Assembly (NCBI RefSeq): GCF_010501105.1 | Contig: NZ_QVMQ01000015.1 | Coordinates: forward strand, 1-64,000 | Reading direction: 5' to 3' | Source: Dysgonomonas sp. 511 | GTDB taxonomy: Bacteria; Bacteroidota; Bacteroidia; Bacteroidales; Dysgonomonadaceae | DNA length: 64,000 nucleotides | Shown here: in pieces, positions 16,404 through 26,286 of the stretch | How the letters are laid out: each line of letters opens with the position of its first letter | Numbering within the stretch: position 1 is the first letter of the stretch | Made by a program: the position numbers and the translations under genes | The notes under the pieces: generated by a model | Seen by the model: only the letters and a program-made list of their open reading frames with translations | Told to the model about the DNA's origin: nothing | Database searches by the model: none

Positions 16404-18377
16404 ATGCTGAAAAGACTATTACTTACAGGACTATACATGAGCTTTGCATTCTCTATGCTTGCTCAAAATCAACCGTCGTTGCGCGAAACCATAACAGATA
16501 AAGATATTGTTTATCCAACCGAAATGGAACGTAATTACGACGAACTATTAACCAAATGGAGCAAAGAAATAAAATATGCCAGCGATTGCCATTCGGGCAG
16601 CAGCGGCTCTGTTTCGTTTCCCGACTCGGTATATATAAAGCGCTTGTACTCATTGCCCACCCAGATGGAACTGGTGTTCAACCCTGTAGTCAGAGATTAC
16701 ATAGAAATGTATGTCGGACGCAGGCGCAACCAGGTAAGCTATATGCTCGGAAAAGGAAAATACTTCTTCCCCATATTCGAAGAAGCGCTTGACAAAGCCG
16801 GCTTACCACTCGAACTGAAATACCTACCTGTCATAGAATCTGCCCTAAACCCGATAGCCCGGTCGAGAGTGGGAGCTACAGGGCTCTGGCAATTTATGGC
16901 GCCAACCGGCAAGATGTACGACCTCGAAGTCAACAGCCTTGTCGACGAAAGACGCGACCCACACAAATCGACAGAAGCGGCAGCAAGGTACCTGAAAGAT
17001 TTGTACAATATATATAAAGACTGGAACCTGGTAATAGCAGCCTACAACTGCGGCCCGGGAAATGTAAATAAAGCGATGCGCCGTAGCGGCGGGCAAACCG
17101 ATTACTGGGCAATATACCCGTACCTGCCTCGCGAAACCCGGGGCTATGTACCCGCATTTATTGCCGCCACCTATGCAATGAATTATTACGAAGAACATAA
17201 TATATGCCCCGGAGAATGCAATCATCCGGCTTCGATGGATTCTGTTGTAGTAGACAAGCATATACACTTTCAACAAATAGCCGATGTGCTGAACGTAGAT
17301 ATCGACGACCTGCGCACATACAACCCTCAATTTAAAGATGATATCGTTCCCGGCGAATACAAACCTTACAATATAAACCTGCCGATAGGCAAAGTCAGTG
17401 CATTCCTCGACAAAAAAGATGCTATACTTACCCACAAGTCTAACCAATACCTTACCCACCGCAAAACAGCCGGCGTAGACGTTGTTGGCGGCAGTAGAAA
17501 TTCGAGCGGAATGATTACATACAGGGTAAAAAGGGGAGATTCTATGGCTCGTATTGCCAACCGTTATGGAGTAACCACTACACAGTTGAAGCAATGGAAT
17601 GGACTATCGTCTAACAGATTATCGGTAGGAAGGCGTTTAAAGATTTACAAGTCTGCACCTAAACAGCAAACCCAATCCGAAACATTAGCTGCAAATACGA
17701 CTAATGCCACTGCTTCGGCAACCAAAAGCGACACTACCGTAATATCCGTTTCGGGGCTTACACGCACTGTAAGCGTACCTAAAACTACTACCTCGTACTA
17801 CAAAATCAGAAGAGGTGATACATGGGCTGGAATCGCAAAAAAGAACAAAACAACTGTAGCCCAAATAAAAGCCTGGAACAATACGAAATCGAACAGCCTC
17901 ATAGTAGGAAAAACCCTGAAAATAGAAAAAACAGAATATGTTGAGATACAGGAACCTGTAAAATTGCCGGAACCCGAATTGACCGTCGTATCCGTTGACA
18001 CCACATATACAGCCGAATTTCTGGGCGACTACGTAAAGAGCCTGGAACTGAGCAACTCTTCGTCATCCTTGCCGCTCATCCAGATCGAATCGGGCGACGA
18101 CGACAATGATGCCGGACGAACGACCGGTATTGATGATAAAAAAATTATATATCATAAAGTAAAAATAGGGGAAACAGTTACGCAGATAGCCGCCCGCTAC
18201 AATGTAACAAAAAAAGACATCCTTTCGTGGAACCACCTGCCTTCGGGCATGGCTAAAGTAGGTCAAAGGCTACTTATATACCTGCCAGACACCGAAGTAA
18301 ACTCCGACAACAACAACATCGGCGATGCCGGTGCCAGAAGTACTAAAAAGGAAAAAGACGAAAAAGCTACGACATAG
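16404..18377 (+). CDS. mltD: MltD-like lytic transglycosylase with LysM repeats
   Basis: Envelope murein lyase of 657 residues. After a signal peptide (about 1-20, ending MLAQ) comes the SLT domain with the catalytic glutamate in LPVIESALNP (about 142), GATGLWQFMAPTGKMYDL and AAYNCGPGNVNKAM (about 212). Three clear LysM peptidoglycan-binding repeats follow: about 371-415 (VKRGDSMARIANRYGV), 466-510 (IRRGDTWAGIAKKNKT) and 583-627 (VKIGETVTQIAARYNV). A degenerate LysM-like segment lies near 290-330. The linkers are rich in Ser, Thr and Asp. It ends at the 15-bp stem that overlaps the relA promoter. Confidence 0.93.
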   Translation: MLKRLLLTGLYMSFAFSMLAQNQPSLRETITDKDIVYPTEMERNYDELLTKWSKEIKYASDCHSGSSGSVSFPDSVYIKRLYSLPTQMELVFNPVVRDYIEMYVGRRRNQVSYMLGKGKYFFPIFEEALDKAGLPLELKYLPVIESALNPIARSRVGATGLWQFMAPTGKMYDLEVNSLVDERRDPHKSTEAAARYLKDLYNIYKDWNLVIAAYNCGPGNVNKAMRRSGGQTDYWAIYPYLPRETRGYVPAFIAATYAMNYYEEHNICPGECNHPASMDSVVVDKHIHFQQIADVLNVDIDDLRTYNPQFKDDIVPGEYKPYNINLPIGKVSAFLDKKDAILTHKSNQYLTHRKTAGVDVVGGSRNSSGMITYRVKRGDSMARIANRYGVTTTQLKQWNGLSSNRLSVGRRLKIYKSAPKQQTQSETLAANTTNATASATKSDTTVISVSGLTRTVSVPKTTTSYYKIRRGDTWAGIAKKNKTTVAQIKAWNNTKSNSLIVGKTLKIEKTEYVEIQEPVKLPEPELTVVSVDTTYTAEFLGDYVKSLELSNSSSSLPLIQIESGDDDNDAGRTTGIDDKKIIYHKVKIGETVTQIAARYNVTKKDILSWNHLPSGMAKVGQRLLIYLPDTEVNSDNNNIGDAGARSTKKEKDEKATT

Positions 18378-18396
18378 TATTCAGAATTTGAGACAG

Positions 18397-18453
18397 ATAA
18401 AATCAATTTTAAAGCAGTAATTTACACGCACTAAAATTGATTTTATTATTTTT
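18397..18453 (+). terminator. terminator of mltD overlapping the relA/spoT promoter
   Basis: A perfect 15-bp AT-rich inverted repeat (18397-18411 with 18432-18446) is followed directly by TATTTTT. That T-run is also the -7 box TATTTTTG of the next gene, so a single sequence probably ends one transcript and starts another. Confidence 0.7.
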
Positions 18454-18454
18454 G
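18447..18454 (+). promoter_or_regulatory. promoter -7 box of relA/spoT
   Basis: TATTTTTG, a perfect TAnnTTTG match, 17 bases before the ATG at 18472, giving a very short leader. Confidence 0.6.
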
Positions 18455-18471
18455 TGCCTTACTCAAAGCTT

Positions 18472-20727
18472 ATGGTAAAAAAAAATGTGCAAACACAAGA
18501 TGATTTAGTGATACAGCAGGAATTTGATGCCCTGCTGCAAGACTACCTGAATACGAATCATCGACGTAAAGTAGAGATTATAACAAAGGCTTTCACTTTG
18601 GCCAACGAAGCCCACAAAGGAGCACGCCGCCGTTCGGGAGAACCATATATTCTCCACCCGATAGCGGTAGCACGTATTGTTTGCGGCGAGATTGGCCTTG
18701 GTTCCACCTCTATTTGTGCAGCCCTGCTTCACGATGTGGTAGAAGACACAGAATATACTGTAGAAGACATACAAGCCCTCTTTGGCGAGAAAATAGCAAA
18801 GATTGTAGACGGGCTGACAAAAATATCCGGAGGTATGTTTGGCGAAAGAGCTTCGTCGGCACAAGCCGAAAATTTCAGGAAGCTACTGCTCACCATGTCC
18901 GACGACATCAGGGTCATTCTGGTAAAAATAGCCGACCGCCTGCATAATATGCGCACACTAGGATCGATGCCGGCAGCCAAACAATATAAGATAGCCGGGG
19001 AAACCATGTACATATACGCTCCTCTGGCACATAGGCTCGGACTGTTTGCCATTAAAACAGAACTGGAAGAACTTAGTTTCAGATGGGAAAACCCCAGTGT
19101 TTACGAAGACATAAAGCTGAAGTTGCAAGCATCGCACCGGGAGCGGGCCAGTGTATATAAACACTTTGCACAGCCTGTAATAGAGAAGCTTGATGAATTG
19201 GGGTTCAAATATGAAATCAGGGCAAGAGAGAAATCAATATTCTCCATTTGGAACAAGATGCAGGCCAAAGACATACCTTTCGACGAGGTATATGACATTT
19301 TTGCTGTCCGCATCATCTTCGAAAACGAACCCGGAATAGATGAGAAAAAACGCTGCTGGGATATATATTCCGTAATAACAGATATATACAAATTGCGTCC
19401 CGACAGGATACGCGACTGGGTTAGCCGCCCAAAAGCAAACGGCTACCAGGCACTACACCTCACGGTAATGGGGCCCGACGGACAATGGATAGAAATACAA
19501 ATCCGCAGCCGCAGGATGGACGACATTGCCGAAAAAGGATTTGCCGCACACTGGAAATATAAGGAAGGCAAAATAGAAGAAGATACCGAACTTGACAAAT
19601 GGCTCAAGACAATCAAGGAAATACTTGAAAATCCAAGTCCAAACGCTCTCGATTTCCTCGATACGATAAAGCTCAACTTATATTCGCAGGAGATATTCGT
19701 ATTCACACCAAAAGGAGAACTCCGCACACTAGCACAAGGTGCTACTGCACTCGACTTTGCATACGACCTCCATTCCGATATCGGCGACCATTGCATAGGG
19801 GCTAAAGTAAATCATAAGCTCGTTCCTTTGAGCGAAAAGCTTAATAGTGGAGACCAGGTAGAAATACTAACCTCAAAATCCCAATACCCCAAAGCCGAAT
19901 GGCTAAGCCTGGTAACAACAGCCAAGGCAAGGACTAAAATTGAATATGCACTCAGGAAACGGAAACGCGAAGTAGCAAAACAAGGCGAGGAGCTACTAAC
20001 CAAAGGCTTTATGGAAGCAACCATCGACCTTACTCCCGAAGTGCTCCAGCAAATGATGGTATATTACCAGAAAGACACCAAAGAAGACCTTTTCTATGCC
20101 ATTGGCAACCACGATATAATCCTCCCTCCTAAATTAGAAAAACTGCTGGCTCTGAACAAGCAAGGACAATCCAACCTCTTGGTCAGGTATATGAAGCGGG
20201 CGTTCAATGTGGTCAAGAAAGGCGACAAAGGAAAAGAAGAGATACCGGAAGAACTGGAAAAAATAAATCCAAAAAAGACATATATACTCGAAGAAGACTC
20301 TTTCAACAGAAACTTTACCCTGGCCTCTTGTTGCAACCCGATTCCGGGCGATAAGGTATTCGGATGTATAAAAGAGAATAACGAGGTAGAAGTACACGAT
20401 ATACATTGTCGTGTAGGATTGAGGCTAAAAGCGAGTCATGGCGACAGGATTGTAAACCTTGAATGGGGCAGCTATACACAGTTTCCTTTCACTACTACGA
20501 TTTTGGTAACCGGAATAGACCGGATGGGTATATTGAATGATATAACTAAGGTTATCACTGCCGGCTCACTCAACATAAGAAGCCTGAATATAGAATCGAA
20601 AGATGGTGTATTCGACGGAAAGATAACCGTCAATGTCCATGACGTGAACGATTTGCACACTTTGTGTTCCCGGATCACCAAGATAAAAGGGATAAAAGCA
20701 GTAAACCGGAAGCAAAGAGGGGGATAA
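18472..20727 (+). CDS. relA: RelA/SpoT family (p)ppGpp synthetase/hydrolase
   Basis: Stringent-response enzyme of 751 residues with all the domains of a long RSH protein: HD hydrolase (about 45-195, with LLHDVVEDTEYT and RLHNMRT intact), synthetase (about 235-350, with YDIFAVRIIF and KANGYQALH), TGS (about 400-460) and C-terminal ACT (about 675-750). The intact HD residues suggest a bifunctional Rel/SpoT enzyme rather than a synthetase-only RelA. I use the ATG at 18472; the in-frame GTG at 18454 lies at the end of the promoter box. Bacteroidales commonly carry a second long RSH elsewhere. Confidence 0.94.
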   Translation: MVKKNVQTQDDLVIQQEFDALLQDYLNTNHRRKVEIITKAFTLANEAHKGARRRSGEPYILHPIAVARIVCGEIGLGSTSICAALLHDVVEDTEYTVEDIQALFGEKIAKIVDGLTKISGGMFGERASSAQAENFRKLLLTMSDDIRVILVKIADRLHNMRTLGSMPAAKQYKIAGETMYIYAPLAHRLGLFAIKTELEELSFRWENPSVYEDIKLKLQASHRERASVYKHFAQPVIEKLDELGFKYEIRAREKSIFSIWNKMQAKDIPFDEVYDIFAVRIIFENEPGIDEKKRCWDIYSVITDIYKLRPDRIRDWVSRPKANGYQALHLTVMGPDGQWIEIQIRSRRMDDIAEKGFAAHWKYKEGKIEEDTELDKWLKTIKEILENPSPNALDFLDTIKLNLYSQEIFVFTPKGELRTLAQGATALDFAYDLHSDIGDHCIGAKVNHKLVPLSEKLNSGDQVEILTSKSQYPKAEWLSLVTTAKARTKIEYALRKRKREVAKQGEELLTKGFMEATIDLTPEVLQQMMVYYQKDTKEDLFYAIGNHDIILPPKLEKLLALNKQGQSNLLVRYMKRAFNVVKKGDKGKEEIPEELEKINPKKTYILEEDSFNRNFTLASCCNPIPGDKVFGCIKENNEVEVHDIHCRVGLRLKASHGDRIVNLEWGSYTQFPFTTTILVTGIDRMGILNDITKVITAGSLNIRSLNIESKDGVFDGKITVNVHDVNDLHTLCSRITKIKGIKAVNRKQRGG

Positions 20728-20812
20728 TACAAGAAGTGAAAAATGTTGTCTGTGGATTATCAACGGATAGCTGCTTCTGAAGCCCCCAAAAGCATAAACA
20801 ACATATTTTAAT

Positions 20813-21406
20813 ATGATATTTAAACTTGCCTCCGAGAGGTTTATTACAGCATTATACGTTCTTTTCTTTTTATTTGGTTCTGGCTTCGTGGCCGTAGCTC
20901 AAGACAACGAAACATCAATCGCCAAAGACACAGTCGTTTTGCGGGAGGTGATAGTAGAACAGGATAAACAGCAAAAAATAACAGGAGCATTATCCGGCAA
21001 AATCACATTACATGCAGAAGGAGTGAAAAGCCTTCCGGCATTATTAGGAAATACCAATTTGCTAAAAATGCTCGAACTCACCCCCGGAGTACAAACCTCC
21101 GGCGATGCAAATTCGAACCTGTATATACGAGGAGGTGATGCCGGGCAAAACCTGTTGGTGTATAACGATGTCACAATTTATACTCCGGGACATCTATTGA
21201 GTTTCTTTCCCCTTTTCAATGCCGACCACCTGTCGTCGTTGGAGTTAGTAAAAAGCGGGGTGAATTCTCAGTATGGCGGTTTTTTAGGTTCGGCCATTCT
21301 TGTAAAGAGCAAGGAGGATATACCAAAAAAGTTATCGATAAAAGGGAATATTGCCCTGCTGTTCGTTGAGAATTATGCAGGGCAGTTCTTTTTTAGCCTA
21401 CACTAA
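20813..21406 (+). pseudogene. truncated TonB-dependent receptor: signal peptide and plug only
   Basis: The 197 residues comprise a signal peptide (about 1-30, ending AVAQ), the plug domain with LELTPGVQTSGDANSNLYIR, GGDAGQNLLVYNDVTIYTP and SAILVKSKEDIPKKLSIKG, and then an abrupt end. A full receptor would continue for 500 or more residues of beta barrel. The last 16 or so codons are the translated arms of an intrinsic terminator (21352-21394). The frame is otherwise undamaged, so expression of a lone plug cannot be excluded. The likeliest history is a deletion of the barrel. Nearby reference annotations may list it as an intact small CDS. Confidence 0.7.
21352..21394 (+). terminator. terminator embedded in the end of the TonB plug ORF
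   Basis: TGCCCTGC (21352-21359) pairs with GCAGGGCA (21377-21384) and is followed by GTTCTTTTTT. The stem lies wholly inside the open frame, which stops 12 bases later. Confidence 0.75.
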
Positions 21407-21448
21407 TTGTAAATATTGTTAAAATTTGGAATGAGGGATAATTTCTAT

Positions 21449-21456
21449 TATCTTTG
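21449..21456 (+). promoter_or_regulatory. promoter -7 box of the rimP-nusA operon
   Basis: TATCTTTG, a perfect TAnnTTTG match. The leader of roughly 58 bases to the rimP ATG contains an AAGAGGA/TCCTCTT hairpin that could modulate translation. Confidence 0.65.
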
Positions 21457-21520
21457 CATCCGGAATGAAGGGAAAGAGGAGGCAGAGGCTTCCTCTTTTT
21501 CGTTCAATAAACGAACTAAT

Positions 21521-21991
21521 ATGATAGAAAAAAGCCTGATAGAAGATATTACAAACAATTTTTTACAGGAAACCTCTGATATGTTTCTTGTTGAAGTTTC
21601 CGTAAGGCCCGGAAATATAATTGTAGTAGAAATAGATAGCGACAACGGGGTAAGCATAGACGATTGCATCCTCCTTAGCCGCAAAATAGAATCGCAACTG
21701 GATAGGGAAGTCGAAGACTTCGAACTCGAAGTTGGATCGGCAGGAATAACCTCGCCTTTCAGGGTGCTTCGCCAATACCAAAAAAACGTAGGAAACGAAG
21801 TGGAAGTATTAACAAAAGGCGGGCAAAAACTGGCAGGTGTATTGAAAGATGTAGGCGACAACGGCTTTGTCATCACCATCACCAAAATGGTAAAACCGGA
21901 AGGTGCTAAGAGAAAAGTGGCCGTAGACGAAGATCTATCCTTCAACTTTGATGATGTAAAATATACAAAATACTTAATTAGATTTAAATAA
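21521..21991 (+). CDS. rimP: ribosome maturation factor RimP
   Basis: Cytosolic factor for 30S subunit maturation, 156 residues. The N-terminal alpha/beta domain has VEIDSDNGVSIDDCILLSR (about 37-55) and the conserved LEVGSAGITSPFRVLRQY (about 74-91); the C-terminal SH3-like domain follows. I use the ATG at 21521: an upstream in-frame start at 21416 would lie ahead of the promoter box. It heads the conserved rimP-nusA-infB operon; nusA starts 6 bp after its stop. Confidence 0.93.
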   Translation: MIEKSLIEDITNNFLQETSDMFLVEVSVRPGNIIVVEIDSDNGVSIDDCILLSRKIESQLDREVEDFELEVGSAGITSPFRVLRQYQKNVGNEVEVLTKGGQKLAGVLKDVGDNGFVITITKMVKPEGAKRKVAVDEDLSFNFDDVKYTKYLIRFK

Positions 21992-21997
21992 AAAACC

Positions 21998-23260
21998 ATG
22001 GCTAAAAAAGAAGTTATAAGTCTGATTGATACTTTCTCCGAATTTAAGGAGCTGAAGAATATTGATAGGATGACAATGATAAATGTGCTTGAGGACTCTT
22101 TCCGCAACGTTATAGCAAAGCTTTTCGGATCGAACGACAACTACGATGTGATTATCAATCCGGATAAAGGCGACCTCGAAATATGGCGCAACCGCACCAT
22201 CGTAAACGATGACGAACTCGAAGACCCAAATACAGAAATATCGCTCACCGAAGCACACAAAATAGACGAAGATTTTGAAGTAGGCGAAGAAGTTACAGAC
22301 GAAGTATTCTTCGAAGACTTCGGACGCCGCGCCATTTTGAACCTGCGCCAGACATTGACATCTAAGATTCTGGAACTGCAAAAAGAAGGACTATACAACC
22401 GATACAAAGACAAAATAGGCGAAATAGTATCAGGAGAGGTATATCAAATATGGAAAAAAGAAATCCTCCTGCTCGACGACGAAAAAGAAGAACTACTACT
22501 CCCTAAAACAGAACAAATCCCTAGCGACTTTTTCCGTAAAGGAGAACACGTACGTGCCGTTGTAGAAAGAGTAGATAACAAAAACAATAATCCGAAAATT
22601 ATCTTGTCAAGAACCTCGCCTGTATTTCTGGAAAGGCTTCTCGAACTCGAAGTTCCGGAAATAAACGACGGGCTGATTACAATCAAAAATATAGCCCGCA
22701 TACCGGGAGAAAGAGCTAAAGTTGCAGTAGAATCGTATGACGAGCGCATCGACCCCGTAGGAGCTTGTGTGGGTATGAAAGGTTCGCGTATTCACGGCAT
22801 TGTGCGTGAGCTTCGCAACGAAAATATAGATATCATCAACTATACCTCCAACATGAATCTGTATATTCAGCGAGCACTCAGCCCGGCAAAGATTACTTCG
22901 GTGAAAATCAACGAAGAAGAAAAACGCGCAGAAGTACTGTTGCGTCCCGAAGAAGTATCACTGGCCATCGGTAAGGGCGGATTCAATATCAAATTGGCAA
23001 GCATGCTCACCGGATATACTATCGACGTGTACCGCGACATCGACGATTTCGACGAAGAAGATATCTACCTCGACGAGTTCCGCGACGAAATAGACGGATG
23101 GGTTATCGACCAATTGAAAAAAATCGGATGCGTTACAGCCAAGAACGTGCTGACAATGAATCGCGACGCAATAATAAAGGAAGCAGACTTAGAAGAAGAC
23201 ACAGTAGACGAAATATTGGGCATATTAAAAGCCGAATTTAGCGACGAAAGCGAAGCTTAA
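21998..23260 (+). CDS. nusA: transcription factor NusA
   Basis: RNA polymerase-binding elongation, termination and antitermination factor. Of 420 residues: N-terminal polymerase-binding domain (about 1-130), S1 domain (about 135-200), and two KH domains with GACVGMKGSRIHGIVREL (about 250) and SLAIGKGGFNIKLAS (about 322). An acidic tail follows (DIDDFDEEDIYLDEF and onward). It lacks the C-terminal AR2 repeats of E. coli NusA, as is usual outside proteobacteria. It sits between rimP and infB. Confidence 0.95.
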   Translation: MAKKEVISLIDTFSEFKELKNIDRMTMINVLEDSFRNVIAKLFGSNDNYDVIINPDKGDLEIWRNRTIVNDDELEDPNTEISLTEAHKIDEDFEVGEEVTDEVFFEDFGRRAILNLRQTLTSKILELQKEGLYNRYKDKIGEIVSGEVYQIWKKEILLLDDEKEELLLPKTEQIPSDFFRKGEHVRAVVERVDNKNNNPKIILSRTSPVFLERLLELEVPEINDGLITIKNIARIPGERAKVAVESYDERIDPVGACVGMKGSRIHGIVRELRNENIDIINYTSNMNLYIQRALSPAKITSVKINEEEKRAEVLLRPEEVSLAIGKGGFNIKLASMLTGYTIDVYRDIDDFDEEDIYLDEFRDEIDGWVIDQLKKIGCVTAKNVLTMNRDAIIKEADLEEDTVDEILGILKAEFSDESEA

Positions 23261-23284
23261 TTTGTTTTTTGTCCGATTTCTTAA

Positions 23285-23292
23285 TACTTTTG
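23285..23292 (+). promoter_or_regulatory. promoter of infB (TTTG-N20-TACTTTTG)
   Basis: The -7 box TACTTTTG at 23285-23292 has a TTTG -33 element at 23261-23264, 20 bases upstream, which matches the Bacteroidetes consensus spacing. It lies in the 128-bp gap between nusA and infB and would give infB its own transcript with a leader of about 90 bases. Confidence 0.65.
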
Positions 23293-23388
23293 TACTCCGA
23301 GCAGCGGACGGGTGTCTTTACAACAAGGATTATTTAGAATCAACAGCTTCGGGGTTCACTGTTCAATTTAGAATTTTTAAAAGAATAT

Positions 23389-26256
23389 ATGTCTATACGA
23401 TTAATAAGAATATCCAAGGATTTGAATGTAGGTATCAGCAGTCTTGTTGAACATCTGCAAAAAAAAGGATTTGATGTAGAATCCAATCCCAATACTAAAA
23501 TTGACAGTGAGCAACAAGAGTTACTTATAAAGGAATTCGGAAACGCTGCCGATCTTCAGGCTTTCCACCATCGTCAAAAAGAACAGGCTCAAGCCAAAGA
23601 AGTTCAAAAGGTACAGGAAGTTCAGGCCGAAGCCGAAGAGGTGAAAGCTAATGCAGAGCCGGAAGAAATAAAGACCGAAGTACCGGAAGAAATAAAACCT
23701 CATTTCCAGATTGTTGACAAAATAGATCTGGATGCTTTGAATAAACCTAAAAAGACAGAGCAGGAAGAAGAAGTAGAAAAACCGGAACCGATTCAGATAG
23801 AAAAAACCATAGAAGAAGAGAAACCGGAGCCTGAAACTATCGAAGCACCTGTAGTAGAAAAAGAGCCGGAAGTTGTAGATAAAATAGAGGAACCACAAGC
23901 AACTCAAGAAGAAGTTGTTGTGAGCAAACCTGAAACTGCTGAAACTACTGACTCTCAACAAAAGGGCGAAAGCGAAGAAGGTGATGAAGTCTTCAGGCTT
24001 AATAAAGCTACATTGAAGTCGAATATTGTTGTTAAAGGAACGATTGATCTTAGCACGATAAATGATAAGACACGTCCGGCTAAGAAAACAAAAGCTGAAA
24101 AGCGAAAAGAACGCTTAGAAAAAGAACAACAAGACCAGAAAAAAGTAAAAGAGAATACTGTCCGCCTGCTAAAAAAGGAAACTGACGAAGAAGCCAAAAA
24201 GAAAAAGGCTAACGACGACAGCGACGATCCTGCAAAGAAAAAACGCAACCGCATCAAGAAAGGCAAGGTTGATATAGAAAAAGGAGCATCGACCAACAAT
24301 AGCGGCGAAAAGGGAAGGCACAGCTTGCGCAAACCTGTTGTAAAACAAGCTGTAAGTGAAGAAGATGTGCAAAAGCAAATCAAAGAAACTCTTGCCCGGC
24401 TGACAGGAAAGAATAATAAGAGCAAAGGTGCCAAGTATAGGAAAGAGAAACGGGATGCCGTATCTCAACGCCATCAGGAGGAGCTGGAACAACAAGAACA
24501 AGAAAGCAGGACACTGAAAATAACAGAATTTGTTACAGCCAACGATTTGGCAAACATGATGAATGTTCCTGTAGTGAAAGTAATATCCACCTGTATGAGT
24601 ATCGGTATCATGGTATCTATCAACCAGCGTCTCGATGCCGAAACAATAAACATTGTAGCCGAAGAATTTGGGTTTAAGACAGAATATGTCAGTGCCGAAG
24701 TTGTTGAAGCTATAAACGAAGAGGAAGACAGGCCTGAGGACTTGGAACCTCGCGCACCTATCGTGACTGTGATGGGACACGTAGACCACGGTAAAACATC
24801 ATTGCTCGACAATATCCGCAAGACAAATGTAATTGCCGGAGAAGCCGGAGGTATTACCCAGCATATCGGCGCATACAACGTCAAACTGAAATCAGGCCGC
24901 CGTATCACTTTCCTTGATACACCAGGACACGAAGCGTTTACAGCGATGCGCGCCCGCGGTGCTAAGGTTACGGATATCGCAATTATCATAGTAGCTGCAG
25001 ACGACAATGTGATGCCTCAAACAGTAGAAGCAATAAACCATGCTTCGGCTGCAGGCGTACCAATCGTTTTTGCGATTAATAAAATAGATAAACCGGGAGC
25101 AAATCCCGAAAAGATAAAAGAAACCCTAGCCGGAATGAATTATCTGGTAGAATCGTGGGGTGGAAAATACCAGTCTCAAGACATCTCAGCAAAACAAGGC
25201 CTAGGTGTTGATGAACTCTTAGAAAAGGTTCTGCTCGAAGCCGAGTTATTGGAACTGAAAGCCAATCCTAACAGAAGGGCATCGGGTTCGGTAATCGAAT
25301 CATCGCTCGATAAAGGTAGAGGCTATCTTTCTACAGTGCTAGTAGAGAATGGTACGCTTAAGAAAGGTGATATACTGCTTGCAGGAACATACTTCGGACG
25401 TGTAAAGGCTATGTTCAACGAACGTAACCAGAATATAGAAGCTGCTGCACCTGCCGCACCTGCCCTGGTATTAGGATTGAATGGAGCGCCTCAGGCCGGA
25501 GATACATTCCACGTACTGGAAACAGAACAGGAAGCAAGGGAAATCGCAACCAAACGCGAGCAACTGCAACGCGAACAGGGTCTCCGTACGCAGAAAATAC
25601 TTACCCTCGACGATATCGGCCGCCGTATAGCAATCGGAAACTTCCAGCAGCTTAACGTAATCGTAAAAGGAGACGTGGATGGTTCGGTAGAAGCACTTTC
25701 CGACTCTTTGATCCGCTTGTCGACGGAAGAAATACAAGTGAATGTTATCCATAAAGCCGTAGGTCAGATATCAGAATCTGATATAACACTAGCCGCTGCC
25801 TCGGATGCCATTATCATAGGCTTCCAGGTACGTCCATCCCAAGCCGCACGCCGCGCTGCTGAGAAAGATGGTGTGGAAGTAAGGCTTTATTCGATTATAT
25901 ACGATGCCATAGAAGACGTTAAATCGGCTATGGAGGGTATGCTTTCTCCTGAAATAAAAGAAGTACAAACCGGATACGTAGAAGTACGCGAAGTATTCAA
26001 GATTACCAAAGTGGGTACTGTTGCCGGATGTATGGTCAAAGAAGGAAAACTCAAGCGAGCCAACAAAATACGCCTTATCCGCGATGGTATTGTAATCTAC
26101 TCGGGAGAACTGGGTTCACTTAAACGTTTCAAAGACGATGTGAAAGAAGTAGCCGCCGGTTACGAGTGTGGTTTGAACATACACAACTACAATGACATTA
26201 AGATTGGCGACGTAATTGAACCGTTCGAAGAGATTGAAGTGAAGAAAACATTGTAA
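23389..26256 (+). CDS. infB: translation initiation factor IF-2
   Basis: GTPase that places initiator tRNA on the 30S subunit and promotes subunit joining. It has 955 residues. A small N-terminal IF2N domain (about 1-55) is followed by a long low-complexity arm: acidic, Glu/Pro/Val-rich at about 65-195 and Lys/Arg-rich at about 225-370. The G domain starts near 460 with GHVDHGKTS, then DTPGHEAF (about 508) and NKID (about 562). Domains II, III and IV fill the C-terminus. The long charged arm is typical of Bacteroidetes IF-2. Confidence 0.96.
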   Translation: MSIRLIRISKDLNVGISSLVEHLQKKGFDVESNPNTKIDSEQQELLIKEFGNAADLQAFHHRQKEQAQAKEVQKVQEVQAEAEEVKANAEPEEIKTEVPEEIKPHFQIVDKIDLDALNKPKKTEQEEEVEKPEPIQIEKTIEEEKPEPETIEAPVVEKEPEVVDKIEEPQATQEEVVVSKPETAETTDSQQKGESEEGDEVFRLNKATLKSNIVVKGTIDLSTINDKTRPAKKTKAEKRKERLEKEQQDQKKVKENTVRLLKKETDEEAKKKKANDDSDDPAKKKRNRIKKGKVDIEKGASTNNSGEKGRHSLRKPVVKQAVSEEDVQKQIKETLARLTGKNNKSKGAKYRKEKRDAVSQRHQEELEQQEQESRTLKITEFVTANDLANMMNVPVVKVISTCMSIGIMVSINQRLDAETINIVAEEFGFKTEYVSAEVVEAINEEEDRPEDLEPRAPIVTVMGHVDHGKTSLLDNIRKTNVIAGEAGGITQHIGAYNVKLKSGRRITFLDTPGHEAFTAMRARGAKVTDIAIIIVAADDNVMPQTVEAINHASAAGVPIVFAINKIDKPGANPEKIKETLAGMNYLVESWGGKYQSQDISAKQGLGVDELLEKVLLEAELLELKANPNRRASGSVIESSLDKGRGYLSTVLVENGTLKKGDILLAGTYFGRVKAMFNERNQNIEAAAPAAPALVLGLNGAPQAGDTFHVLETEQEAREIATKREQLQREQGLRTQKILTLDDIGRRIAIGNFQQLNVIVKGDVDGSVEALSDSLIRLSTEEIQVNVIHKAVGQISESDITLAAASDAIIIGFQVRPSQAARRAAEKDGVEVRLYSIIYDAIEDVKSAMEGMLSPEIKEVQTGYVEVREVFKITKVGTVAGCMVKEGKLKRANKIRLIRDGIVIYSGELGSLKRFKDDVKEVAAGYECGLNIHNYNDIKIGDVIEPFEEIEVKKTL

Positions 26257-26272
26257 TATTCAAAATATTACT

Positions 26273-26280
26273 TATCTTTG
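26273..26280 (+). promoter_or_regulatory. promoter (TTG-N19-TATCTTTG) of the candidate RNA or ompH leader
   Basis: Perfect -7 box TATCTTTG with a TTG -33 element at 26251-26253, exactly 19 bases upstream, the canonical Bacteroidetes spacing. The -33 element overlaps the last codons of infB. Transcription would start near 26287. Confidence 0.75.
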
Positions 26281-26286
26281 TACTTA

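Noticed and set aside
23262-23450. 62-residue frame between nusA and infB
   Set aside because: It covers the infB promoter and runs into infB in another frame; no recognisable domain.
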